In this document: positions 18,417 through 26,029 of the stretch, piece by piece | Numbering within the stretch: the first letter of the stretch is position 1 | How the letters are laid out: every line of letters starts with the position of its first letter | NCBI GenBank assembly: GCA_018261905.1 | Contig: JAGTRU010000012.1 | Span: 1-64,000 of the forward strand | DNA: 64,000 bases | Origin: Pseudomonadota bacterium | Lineage (GTDB): Bacteria > Pseudomonadota > Gammaproteobacteria > Burkholderiales > Rhodocyclaceae | Reading direction: 5' to 3' | The notes under the pieces: generated by a model | Seen by the model: only the letters and a program-made list of their open reading frames with translations | The model's database searches: none | Told to the model about the DNA's origin: nothing | Program-made: the position numbers and the translations under genes

Positions 18417-18553
18417 GACACGCTCCTGCGGGATGGTGTCGGGGCGACAGGAAAATCGGTCAGGTAAGGCGGCTTGCCCTTACCTTCAAGCTACGCCAAG
18501 AATCGCCGTTTGTCAGTAGTAATTTGCCTGGGGCCACGCCGTGCGGCAGCGTT

Positions 18554-18916
18554 TCAGAGCAATTCGGTATCCTGGTGGGCGTAGGCCGGGGCGCAGCAGC
18601 ACAGGATGTGCAGCGCCGCGTCGCCGGTGTTTTCGACGCAGTGCGGCGTCCCCGGCGCAATCAGGATGCTGTCGCCGACGGCGATGGCGAACTTTTCTGC
18701 ACCCAGGGTCATCCGCCCGCAGCCTTGGGTGACGTGGTAAATCTCTTCGCTGACGGCATGGCGGTGCAACAGAGTCGTGGTGCCTGGTGGTACGACGGCT
18801 TCGGCCAGGCTCTGGTGACGCACGGCATGCCGGCTCGGGTGCAGCAATTCGCGGATTTCGGAGCCATCCTTGGTGACATAGGGCGTGATCTGGTGGCGCG
18901 CCGTTCGGGTTGTCAC
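18554..18916 (-). CDS. Cupin domain protein
   Basis: 120 residues forming a single cupin barrel. The metal-binding motif 1 is visible as HRHAVSEEIYHVTQG and motif 2 as PGTPHCVENTG. It is probably a small metal-binding sugar or phenolic-binding protein or isomerase-like enzyme; the substrate is unknown. The start codon overlaps the creA stop by 4 bp, so the two are translationally coupled. The C-terminal CAPAYAHQDTELL is outside the barrel. Confidence 0.85.
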   Translation of the reverse strand: MTTRTARHQITPYVTKDGSEIRELLHPSRHAVRHQSLAEAVVPPGTTTLLHRHAVSEEIYHVTQGCGRMTLGAEKFAIAVGDSILIAPGTPHCVENTGDAALHILCCCAPAYAHQDTELL

Positions 18917-19368
18917 TTGGTGCCCCAGGGCTGGATGGGGACGGTCGAAATCGAATTGGCCGGGGCGCCGTCGATCAGTTTGCGGCTGATCGCCAGGTAG
19001 ATCAGCACATTGCGCTTTTCATCGTAGGAGCGATGGATGGCGGTTTCCTTGAAGAGCAGCGAGGTGTTTTCGCTGAACACGATCTTGTCCTCGGGCAGCT
19101 TGGCCGGCTTGCTGATCGGGCCGATCTGGCGGCAGGCCAGCGAGAATTGCGAAGGATCCTCGGCCAACCCGAAGCTGCCCTTCAGGCCGCCGGTCTTGGC
19201 CTGGCTGACGTGGCAGGTGACGCCGGGAATTTCCGGGTCGTCGAAGGCATAGACGCAGACGCGATGGTTGGCACCGATCAGTTTCCAGGTCGTGGTGACA
19301 CAACTGACTTCTTCTGCCATGGCGGGCAGGGCGAGGCTGGCGAGGAGCAGGGCAATCGGCAGTTTCAT
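18913..19368 (-). CDS. creA: CreA family periplasmic protein
   Basis: 151 residues with a cleavable signal peptide (LPIALLLASLALPAMA) and the conserved CreA body (EVSCVTTTWKLIGANHRVCVYAFDDPEIPGV... with paired cysteines, SLACRQIGPI). CreA is widespread in proteobacteria; its function is not established. It is followed by the coupled cupin gene, and its start is almost adjacent to the end of the nuclease gene upstream (2 bp gap). Confidence 0.88.
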   Translation of the reverse strand: MKLPIALLLASLALPAMAEEVSCVTTTWKLIGANHRVCVYAFDDPEIPGVTCHVSQAKTGGLKGSFGLAEDPSQFSLACRQIGPISKPAKLPEDKIVFSENTSLLFKETAIHRSYDEKRNVLIYLAISRKLIDGAPANSISTVPIQPWGTK

Positions 19369-19369
19369 T

Positions 19370-20764
19370 TCATTCTTCCTCGGTGGCGGGCTGTTTCAGG
19401 CGGAGCGGCGTCATCTTGCCGACGTATTTGCAGAGAATCTTGTAGGTGTCGCGTTCGAAAGGCGGACGCGATGCAGCGAGCAGGGCGTGGATGTCTTCTT
19501 CCGATTTAACCGTGCCCAGGTAGCACCAATTGTCGACCAGGTGGGCTTCCTCGCCCTCGCGGATCAACGCCGGGCCGGCGTAGGGCCAGGCGACGAGTTT
19601 CAGGCCGGTGAGTGCGCCGACCAGCCGCATGCTGTGTTTGGCCAACGGTTCGCGACCGACGCAGGCGCCCTTGCAGCGCTTGATCTGGTGGCCGAAACAG
19701 GGTTTGCCGGGAACGCCCTTTTCCAGGCCGAGCAGGGTGTCGCAGAGGTTGTGCGAATCGGCCAGGGCGTGCAGCACATCGGTTGCTTCCTTCTTCGACT
19801 TGAACAGGCCGTAGCAGGCGGCGCGCAGGCTGAACTCGATGTCGCGCGCCGAGCGCAGGTCCGGGCGCAGCCAGCCTTCGCCCTCGTCGATCAGCGTCCA
19901 GGTGCAGACTTCGTCGTTCTTGCGCAATTGCCGGTTGTGACTGGGCTGCATGCTCTTGACCAGCGCCGCTTCCTTGAGCAGGGCGCCGATTTCGCCGGCC
20001 GTTTCCTGCCAGTCGATGCGCCGGATCTGCAGCGACAGGGCCAGGTCCTTGGGCGACTTGTGGTCGGCGGCGAAGTGCGAGAGCACCCGTTTGCGGACGT
20101 CCTTGGCCTTGCCGATGTAGAGCGGCAGTTCGTTTTCGCCGTAGAACAGATAGACGCCGGGGGTCTCCGGCAATTCGTCGATGATCCCCGGATCGAGTTG
20201 CGAGGGCAGGCTGGGATGGGCGTTCAGCTTCTGCAGCGCGGCCTGCACGGTTTCCTCGCCGGGCACAAGGTGGATGCGCTGCCAGAACTGGTGGATCAGC
20301 TGGGCATCGGCCAGCGCCCGGTGCCGGGCTTCGGCGTGCAGGCCGTGGCGTTCGATCAGTGAATCGAGGTTATGCCGCTTGTGCTCGGGAAACAGCGTGC
20401 GCGACAGTTTTACCGTGCATAACACCGGCGCCCGGAAGGTAATGCCCAAACGCTGGAACTCGTTCTTCAGGAAACCGTAATCGAAGCGCGCATTGTGCGC
20501 GATGAAAAGCCGCCCTTCCAGGCGGCGAAAGGCTTCGCCGGCGACCTCCGCGAACGGCGGCGCGTCGGCCACCATGGCATTGCTGATGCCGGTCAGTTGC
20601 TCGATGAAGGGCGGGATGCGGATGCCGGGATTAACCAGTTGCTGCCACTCGCGCACGGAACCATCGGCATCGACCTCGACAATGCCGATTTCGGTGATGC
20701 GGTCAGAGGTGGCGGTGGCGCCGGTGGTTTCGAGGTCGACGAAGGCGAGTGGTTTGCGGTGCAT
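19370..20764 (-). CDS. DnaQ-type 3'-5' exonuclease fused to GIY-YIG (UvrC/Cho-like) nuclease
   Basis: 464 residues. The N-terminal DEDD exonuclease has D10/E12 (DLETTG) and a later conserved ARHRALADA motif. A GIY-YIG domain follows at about residues 190-275 (TPGVYLFYGENELPLYIGKAKDVRKRV). The C-terminal part (CFGHQIKRCKGACVG) resembles the UvrC/Cho cysteine region. Cho cuts on the 3' side of lesions in nucleotide excision repair; the exonuclease fusion suggests nicking and trimming in one protein (inference). The start at 20764 (MHRKPLAFVDLETTG) matches the family; the upstream extension runs into the MITE-like element. Confidence 0.88.
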   Translation of the reverse strand: MHRKPLAFVDLETTGATATSDRITEIGIVEVDADGSVREWQQLVNPGIRIPPFIEQLTGISNAMVADAPPFAEVAGEAFRRLEGRLFIAHNARFDYGFLKNEFQRLGITFRAPVLCTVKLSRTLFPEHKRHNLDSLIERHGLHAEARHRALADAQLIHQFWQRIHLVPGEETVQAALQKLNAHPSLPSQLDPGIIDELPETPGVYLFYGENELPLYIGKAKDVRKRVLSHFAADHKSPKDLALSLQIRRIDWQETAGEIGALLKEAALVKSMQPSHNRQLRKNDEVCTWTLIDEGEGWLRPDLRSARDIEFSLRAACYGLFKSKKEATDVLHALADSHNLCDTLLGLEKGVPGKPCFGHQIKRCKGACVGREPLAKHSMRLVGALTGLKLVAWPYAGPALIREGEEAHLVDNWCYLGTVKSEEDIHALLAASRPPFERDTYKILCKYVGKMTPLRLKQPATEEE

Positions 20765-20816
20765 GCGGCGAATTTTCTCATGGCCGGCGGGAGAAGTCGC
20801 CTGATGTGCTTGGCGC

Positions 20817-21064
20817 AATTATCCTTGAAACCTCAGTTGACCACTTGTCCTTCGTAGACGAACAGCATGGGCACTGACTTATGTGCCTTCGAGGTGATTC
20901 CCCCAAAGGGCGAGAGCGCTACGAGGCCGCTGGCACGTCTGGTCGGGCGCCCGGCTTTGTCGCTCCTCCTTGCAGGCATGAGCCTGCCGCGTCGTCGCTT
21001 CGCGCCGGCCATCCCGCCCAAACGCACCAACAGCCTCGTCCAACTGAGGTTTCAAGGATTATTT
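20817..21064. mobile_element. MITE-like element with ~24-bp terminal inverted repeats
   Basis: The left end AATTATCCTTGAAACCTCAG is mirrored by the right end CTGAGGTTTCAAGGATTATT with one mismatch, bounding about 248 bp with no transposase gene. It sits between two same-strand genes, and the stop codon of the ScfR-type gene (21059-21061) lies inside its right terminus. A partial copy of its right end occurs at 29819-29883. Confidence 0.8.
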
Positions 21065-22486
21065 GAGGAGAGCGGTGTACGGGGCAAACCGGCTGCTGTT
21101 CTCATCGACCAGCAAGTTGCTGCCAATGGCCGGGAATGCGCGCTGCGGACAGCTCGGGCGGGGACAAACCTTGCAGCCGGCGCCGATCTGGGTAAAGCCG
21201 GCGCTGTCCTGCAGGTTGAGTCCCTGGCTATAGACCAGGCGATCGGCATGGCGGATGTCGCAGCCGAGGCCGATGGCAAAGGTCTTGCTCGGCGAGCCAT
21301 AGCCGCCGTAGCGCCGGGAGATGCTGCGCGCCACCCAGAGATAGGCCCGTCCGTCGGGCATGGCGGCGGTCTGGGTGACGATCTGGCCGGGCCGGGCAAA
21401 GGCTTCGTAGACGTTCCATTGCGGGCAGGTACCGCCGATACGCGAGAAATGGAGGTCGGTCGCCGACTGGCGTTTGGAGATGTTGCCGGCCCGGTCGACG
21501 CGCACGAAAAAGAACGGCACGCCGCGGGCATCCGGGCGTTGCAACGTGGACAGGCGATGGCTGGCGGTCTCAAACTCGACGCCGAAACTGCGTCCGAGCT
21601 GTTCGATGTCGTAATGCAGGGCCTCGGCTTTCGCCAGGTAAGCCCGGTAGGGCAGCAGCAGGGCACCGGCGAAATAATTGGCGAGGCCGATGCGCGCCAG
21701 GCGTCTGGCCTCGTTGCTGGCGAAGGCGGCCGATTCGGCGAGCTGATCGATCAATTCGCCGGCCTCGAGAAAGGCGAGCTGGGTGGCCATGTGAAAGGCC
21801 TGCTGGCCGCTTTTCAGGGCCGGCGACAGGTACAGCAGCTTGTGCCCCGGATCGTAGCGGCGCAGCGTTTCGCCGCCGGCATCGCCATGGTTGCCGCGGA
21901 CGATGTCGATGCCATGCTGCTGCGCCAGCCGGCGGGCCAATCCTTCCGCCATGGCGCCGGGCCGCAGTTGCCAGCCTTCGCACAGCGTTTCGGCCAGCTT
22001 GTCCAGTTCGTCGATGTAGTTGTGGCGGGCGTAAAAAAAGTCGCGTACCTCCTCGAAGGGCATCGGCTTGAGCAGGCTTTGTTCGCTGCGGTCGATGCCG
22101 AGACGCGCCGCCAACGCTTCTTCCTGGTCCTGCGCCTGGCGTAGGCGGCGCCCCAGGCTGAGCAGGGTGCGGGCGACGGCCGGCATGTTGCTGGCGAGTT
22201 CGCGGATTTCGGCCTGCGCGATGTTCTCGTTGCCGGCCTCGGCACTGAACAGTTCGCGCAGATCGGTGATCAGCCGGGCTTCGTCATCTTCGGAGAAGAG
22301 TTGGACATCGACGCCGAACACCGCATTGAGCTTGAGCAGGACCGGTACGGTGAGCGGCCGCTGGTTCTGTTCCAACTGGTTGAGATAGCTGGGCGATAAC
22401 TCAAGGGCGCGGGCCAGTGCGATCTGGGTGAGGCCGCGCTCTTCGCGCAAGCGTTTTAGACGCAAGCCCATGAAGGTTTTTTTCAT
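21059..22486 (-). CDS. ScfR/RamB-type XRE-family regulator with IrrE-like domain
   Basis: 475 residues: an XRE helix-turn-helix at residues ~8-62 (GLTQIALARALELSPSYLNQLEQ), an ImmA/IrrE-like domain (~140-290) and a C-terminal DUF2083-type domain ending in a cysteine cluster (GCKVCPRPSCPQRA). Family members regulate propionate, acetate and other short-chain acyl-CoA metabolism. The ATG at 22486 (MKKTFMGLRLKRLREERGL) is preferred over 22555. It is divergent from a GntR-family gene; the shared region is full of TTTGCGAA/TTCGCAAA motifs, probably its own operators. Confidence 0.88.
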   Translation of the reverse strand: MKKTFMGLRLKRLREERGLTQIALARALELSPSYLNQLEQNQRPLTVPVLLKLNAVFGVDVQLFSEDDEARLITDLRELFSAEAGNENIAQAEIRELASNMPAVARTLLSLGRRLRQAQDQEEALAARLGIDRSEQSLLKPMPFEEVRDFFYARHNYIDELDKLAETLCEGWQLRPGAMAEGLARRLAQQHGIDIVRGNHGDAGGETLRRYDPGHKLLYLSPALKSGQQAFHMATQLAFLEAGELIDQLAESAAFASNEARRLARIGLANYFAGALLLPYRAYLAKAEALHYDIEQLGRSFGVEFETASHRLSTLQRPDARGVPFFFVRVDRAGNISKRQSATDLHFSRIGGTCPQWNVYEAFARPGQIVTQTAAMPDGRAYLWVARSISRRYGGYGSPSKTFAIGLGCDIRHADRLVYSQGLNLQDSAGFTQIGAGCKVCPRPSCPQRAFPAIGSNLLVDENSSRFAPYTALLK

Positions 22487-22517
22487 CGGCGGGGCGGTCC
22501 TTGTCGTTGAGAGAAAA

Positions 22518-22607
22518 TTCGCAAAGTTCGCAGGTTTGCGCGAATGTCTTCGCAAAAATACGCCATTTCAGGCCTGTTTTGCGCCAGTTGTTTGCGTATA
22601 TTGCGAA
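22518..22607. promoter_or_regulatory. Cluster of TTCGCAAA/TTTGCGAA motifs, candidate ScfR/RamB operator
   Basis: TTCGCAAA (22518), TTCGCA (22528), TTTGCGCGAA (22535), TTCGCAAAAATACGC (22549) and GCGTATATTGCGAA (22594) lie between the divergent regulator genes. The last two form an imperfect inverted repeat. The half-site resembles the TTTGCAAA core known for RamB. Confidence 0.55.
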
Positions 22608-22671
22608 AAACCAAGGGCGCTGACAAGTCTTATTTCGGCGCATCTATCGTTATGGCTTAAGGAGAACCGCA

Positions 22672-22755
22672 TGATCGTCCATTCCCGTTTCCTGCTTGCA
22701 CAACCATTTCCCGCCCCGGCTGGCAGTAGGGGGGCGACGTCATGTGGCAAATGAG
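22672..22755 (+). CDS. Possible 27-residue leader peptide overlapping the GntR gene start
   Basis: An ATG with an AAGGAG ribosome-binding site opens a 27-codon frame whose TGA lies just inside the GntR coding start (ATG 22742). The GntR gene itself has a weaker site, so translational coupling through this short frame is possible. The peptide has no recognised family. Confidence 0.35.
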
Positions 22756-23425
22756 CGGGGGTGAGGTCGGCGGGCGCGATCTGGTCGGGCTGATTCGTCC
22801 GCAGGCTTTTTACGAAGGGGTTGCCGATTCGATCCGCGACCGGATTTTCGAGCATCTGCTGCCGCCCGGCTCGCCGGTTGACGAGGTGGCGCTGGCCAGG
22901 CATTACGGTGTCAGCCGCACCCCAGTTCGTGAAGCGATCAAGGTGCTGGTGAACGAGGGCCTGCTTAGCCTGACCCCGCACCATGGCTGTACGGTGGCCG
23001 AAGTGGGGCGTAACGATCTGCTCGAACTGCTCGATGTCCTCGAATTGCTCGACAGTCACGCCATCCGCCAACTTGCCCTGCAGCCCGACAAGGGGGGGCT
23101 GCTTGACCTGTACGAGGCGGATGCCGGCGGTGCCTGGTCGCTGTTTTGCCGACAACTGCGGGAGCTCCTCGGCAATACGCCGTTCGCGCTGATCAGCCGC
23201 AACCTTTGCCAGCAGCTCCAGCTCTGCCTGGGGCCGTGGCTCGACCAGGTCGACTGCGGCCTCTTGCCGGAGCAGCGGGCGGCATTGCTGCAGGCCATGC
23301 TCGTCGGCGACACGGAAAGTGCCAGCCGCCTGGCCAGCGTTCATGCCGCGGTTTTCCGTAGCGCCGTACTGGCCGCGTTCGATCAGTGCCAGGAAAGCCG
23401 GGTGACGGCCAGCCATAGCCTGTGA
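22742..23425 (+). CDS. GntR family transcriptional regulator (FCD subfamily)
   Basis: 227 residues. An N-terminal winged helix (DEVALARHYGVSRTPVREAIKVLVNEGLL, residues ~40-75) is followed by a helical effector domain of FCD type. The usual FCD metal-binding histidines are poorly conserved: the region DSHAIRQLAL is present but the later H-x3-H is not obvious. FCD regulators usually sense carboxylic acids, which fits the divergent short-chain-acyl regulator next door. An alternative start lies at 22751 (MSGGEVGG). Confidence 0.85.
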   Translation: MWQMSGGEVGGRDLVGLIRPQAFYEGVADSIRDRIFEHLLPPGSPVDEVALARHYGVSRTPVREAIKVLVNEGLLSLTPHHGCTVAEVGRNDLLELLDVLELLDSHAIRQLALQPDKGGLLDLYEADAGGAWSLFCRQLRELLGNTPFALISRNLCQQLQLCLGPWLDQVDCGLLPEQRAALLQAMLVGDTESASRLASVHAAVFRSAVLAAFDQCQESRVTASHSL

Positions 23426-23480
23426 CTCCTGGCGGGGAAGGCAACCCGGCGCAGGCCGGTAGTTTCCCTCCAACCAGGCT

Positions 23481-24053
23481 TCAGAACGGGCAGGTCACCG
23501 GAATGGCCCAGGTGCCGCCCGGGATGTCGCGGCTGGCGGCTTCGGGCGGGCGTTGCAGGCAATGCACCTTGCCCTCCGCCGTGGTCAATTGCAGGATGCC
23601 GTCGCCGAGCATCTTTTCACCGGGTTCTGGGCGGGCCGTGGCGCGGACCAGCGGCGAAGGCGGCGCCTCCTTTCTGGCAGCCGGGGCGAACATCGGGTCG
23701 CGCAGGCGTTGGCGGGATTCCTCGGCCAAAGCGCTTTTCGCCTGTTCGAGCCGGCTCGCTCCGTCGCCCGGGCGCTGCGGTGCCGGGGTGATTGGCGACG
23801 GATATTCAGCGCTCGGGGCCGGGATGGCAAGCGGGCGGGCGGCGATGAGCGGCTCGCCCCGGGTTTTGCCGGACGGTTCGTGCCGCCCCGGCGCGGCCGG
23901 CGGGCGCGCTTCGGGCCGCAGGTAAAGGCTCAGGCGGGGCCCCGCGCCTGAGTGGGGTGGTGCCGGCCGGCTCGGGAATGTAAGGAAACTGCCATGCAGC
24001 AGCAGGGAAGCGGCCAGGCCGACCGCCAGTCGTCTGCTCTGGCTAATGGGCAA
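23481..24053 (-). CDS. TonB-like N-terminally anchored protein, unknown
   Basis: About 191 residues if it begins at the TTG at 24053, whose reading overlaps the stop of the upstream winged-helix gene and has GGCGGGA in front. One TM segment (LAVGLAASLLLHGSFL) lies near the N-terminus, in the style of TonB family proteins. A Pro/Ala/Arg-rich periplasmic region follows, then a short C-terminal domain with two cysteines. A longer form from ATG 24131 would run out of character. It is the last gene of the four-gene operon of the exosortase locus. Confidence 0.6.
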   Translation of the reverse strand: MPISQSRRLAVGLAASLLLHGSFLTFPSRPAPPHSGAGPRLSLYLRPEARPPAAPGRHEPSGKTRGEPLIAARPLAIPAPSAEYPSPITPAPQRPGDGASRLEQAKSALAEESRQRLRDPMFAPAARKEAPPSPLVRATARPEPGEKMLGDGILQLTTAEGKVHCLQRPPEAASRDIPGGTWAIPVTCPF

Positions 24054-24378
24054 GTCCCGCCTGCAATGACGCGGCCACGCCGTCGTCCGCCGGCTTTTCC
24101 AACGACAGCAGTTTCTGCAGGCGCTGGACATAGGTTTGCAGCGCTGCCAGTCCCGTCGGCGTCAGCACGAAAAAGGACTGCGGCCGGCCCTTGCCGGATT
24201 CCTTGCGCACGGCAACGTAATCGGCGGCCAGCAGCTTTTTCAGGTGGGCGTCGAGATTGCCGTCGGAAACCTCGAGCTGGCGTTTCAGGTCACTGAAGGT
24301 CAGTTCGCCGGCCGCGGCGAGATAGGCCACTAGCTGCGTGCGCAGCGGCTGGTGGAGGAGGGCGTCGAGTTCTTCCAT
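24043..24378 (-). CDS. Winged-helix transcriptional regulator
   Basis: 111 residues, single winged helix: helices around residues 25-50 (LTFSDLKRQLEVSDGNLDAHLKKLLAADYV) and a wing with KGRPQSFFVLTPTG. It is similar to MarR/ArsR-like HTH_27 proteins that bind palindromic operators as dimers. It lies 5 bp after the lipoprotein gene in the minus operon. The tandem ACTCTG-N5-CAGAGT palindromes at the head of the operon are its probable target, which would give autoregulation and control of the divergent exosortase operon. Confidence 0.82.
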   Translation of the reverse strand: MEELDALLHQPLRTQLVAYLAAAGELTFSDLKRQLEVSDGNLDAHLKKLLAADYVAVRKESGKGRPQSFFVLTPTGLAALQTYVQRLQKLLSLEKPADDGVAASLQAGLAH

Positions 24379-24383
24379 GGCGT

Positions 24384-24779
24384 TTATTTCTCGTGAAATT
24401 CGACACTCAGCGTGCCGGGCTTGTGGCCGTCGTCTTCGCCGGGCAGGTGCAGTTCGATCTTGCCGCCGACCAGCTGGTTGGCGCGCTGCCAGCTCTTGCC
24501 GTCGTAGCTGCCCCAGGTCTTGTAGAGATAGAAGTCGCGCTTGAGGCGCGGATTGAGCGTGGTCTGCTCGTTCTTCTCGAACAGGTTGCCGCTGATCGAG
24601 ACATCCATGGGCAGCGGCGCACCGGCTGGGTAGAGCAGGACGTAATCCTTGCCGGCCGGGGCGGTCTGGCCGAAACGGATGGTCGGCAGGGCGGCTGCTT
24701 CTTCGGCCGTGGGCGGGATCAGGCTGGCGCAGGCGGACAGCGACAGGGCGGCGACGGTGAGGCAGAGGGTGTTTTTCAT
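24384..24779 (-). CDS. Lipoprotein, homologous to the neighbour's periplasmic domain
   Basis: 131 residues with a lipoprotein signal (TVAALSLSAC, lipobox Cys at residue 17). The mature domain (MDVSISGNLFEKNEQTTLNPRL... then KIELHLPG) aligns by eye with the C-terminal domain of the upstream membrane protein (VEIDVEGDLFVNSGDKAVLPL... KLIVQM), suggesting a duplicated periplasmic module. Function is unknown. It sits 26 bp after the membrane protein gene. Confidence 0.75.
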   Translation of the reverse strand: MKNTLCLTVAALSLSACASLIPPTAEEAAALPTIRFGQTAPAGKDYVLLYPAGAPLPMDVSISGNLFEKNEQTTLNPRLKRDFYLYKTWGSYDGKSWQRANQLVGGKIELHLPGEDDGHKPGTLSVEFHEK

Positions 24780-24805
24780 GATGATGACTCCTGGGGTGAG
24801 ATGGA

Positions 24806-25852
24806 TCAGGGTTGGCGCATCTGGACGATCAGTTTGCTGCTGACGAACGGGCCTTTTTCGGGGCTCAGTTCGGCTTTTACGAAGGGGATGGTGATCCAGC
24901 GTGTCTGGCGGGCGGCTTGCCAGGTTTCGCCGGGAAAGCGGTTGGCGCCGGTGAGCTTGCCGTCGACCAGCAGCAGTTCGATGGGGCGGGCCAGGGTCAG
25001 CGGCAGCACGGCCTTGTCGCCGCTATTGACGAAAAGGTCGCCCTCGACGTCGATTTCGACCGGCACGCGGGTGCCGGCCGGCAGGTTGACGATGGTGTGG
25101 CCGGCGGCGGTGTTGCCGTTGCGCTGGAAATCTTCCAGGCTGATCGCCGCTTCGTCGGGCAGTACGCTGCGCTGGGCCTGGCCTTCCAGCCACAGCGGCA
25201 GGGCCAGCACGGCGAGCAGCCAGGCCAGCAGTTGGCCGAGGCGGACATATACCGCCCGGTGCCGGCCGCGATCGAGCATCACGGCGAGCAGCGGCAGGCC
25301 GAGGCCGAACACGGCGGCGGCGATCCAGCGCATGGTTTCGTAGGGCAACTGGGCGAACAGGCTGCCGATGCCGAGCACGATGATCGTCGCGCCGACCCAT
25401 TCGAGCAGCTCCTCGGAAAACAGCCCGTGCAGGTAGAGCCCGAGGCCGACGACAACCAACCACAGGGCGCAGACCATGTAGCCGCCGCCGAAGAAGAACA
25501 TGCCGAAGGTGCACAGCGTGGCCAGGCCCATGAGCAGCCACCAGACCTTCTGCACCTGGCGATGGATGAAGGACCAGGCCTCGTCGCGCGCTTCCTTGAC
25601 GCGGCGCGTCCACCACCAGTCGAGGCCGCCGACGGCGCCGAGCACGACGGTCAGCAGGAGCAGCCAGGTGAGGGCGCGCTGTTCGAGGGCGGGAATCTGC
25701 TCCGGCGTCAGGATGCGGTCGGAAATGGCAAACAGCAGCCCGGCCGGAATGCCCCACAGCAGCAGGCTGTGGCGCTCAATGCGCAGGTTGCGGTGACCGA
25801 CCGAAAGCATGGCGTGGATGGCGCTGAGTTGCTGGCTGGCGGGATGGCTCAT
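24806..25852 (-). CDS. Multi-pass membrane protein with C-terminal periplasmic domain, unknown
   Basis: About 348 residues from ATG 25852 (a TTG at 25864 is also possible). Roughly six hydrophobic segments occupy residues 35-235 (LLLWGIPAGLLFAI, WLLLLTVVLGAVGG, VWWLLMGLATLCTFGMFFFGG, MVCALWLVVVGLGLYL, ATIIVLGIGSLFA, LLAWLLAVLALPLWL). A ~110-residue soluble domain follows, related to the downstream lipoprotein. It is first in the minus operon, directly below the tandem palindromic operator. Homologues were not recognised. Confidence 0.78.
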   Translation of the reverse strand: MSHPASQQLSAIHAMLSVGHRNLRIERHSLLLWGIPAGLLFAISDRILTPEQIPALEQRALTWLLLLTVVLGAVGGLDWWWTRRVKEARDEAWSFIHRQVQKVWWLLMGLATLCTFGMFFFGGGYMVCALWLVVVGLGLYLHGLFSEELLEWVGATIIVLGIGSLFAQLPYETMRWIAAAVFGLGLPLLAVMLDRGRHRAVYVRLGQLLAWLLAVLALPLWLEGQAQRSVLPDEAAISLEDFQRNGNTAAGHTIVNLPAGTRVPVEIDVEGDLFVNSGDKAVLPLTLARPIELLLVDGKLTGANRFPGETWQAARQTRWITIPFVKAELSPEKGPFVSSKLIVQMRQP

Positions 25853-25867
25853 GGGATTCGTCAATTA

Positions 25868-25906
25868 ACTCTGATTTGCAGAGTTTATAACTCTGCGTTT
25901 CAGAGT
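25868..25906. promoter_or_regulatory. Tandem palindromic operator between the exosortase-locus operons
   Basis: Two perfect inverted repeats, ACTCTG-N5-CAGAGT at 25868-25884 and 25890-25906, are spaced 22 bp centre to centre (two helical turns), with TTATA between. The site is 15 bp from the minus-operon start and about 125 bp from the plus-operon start, well placed for repression by the winged-helix regulator of the locus. Confidence 0.7.
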
Positions 25907-26029
25907 GTCAACCTGATGTCATCAAGTAATGCCGATCTGCTATCTTCACGCCCGCTTCACATTCGCCTCGCGGTCTCTTCATTGGCCGGGCGGAAACTGC
26001 CGCCAGACCGATAACCCAGGGAGCACGAC

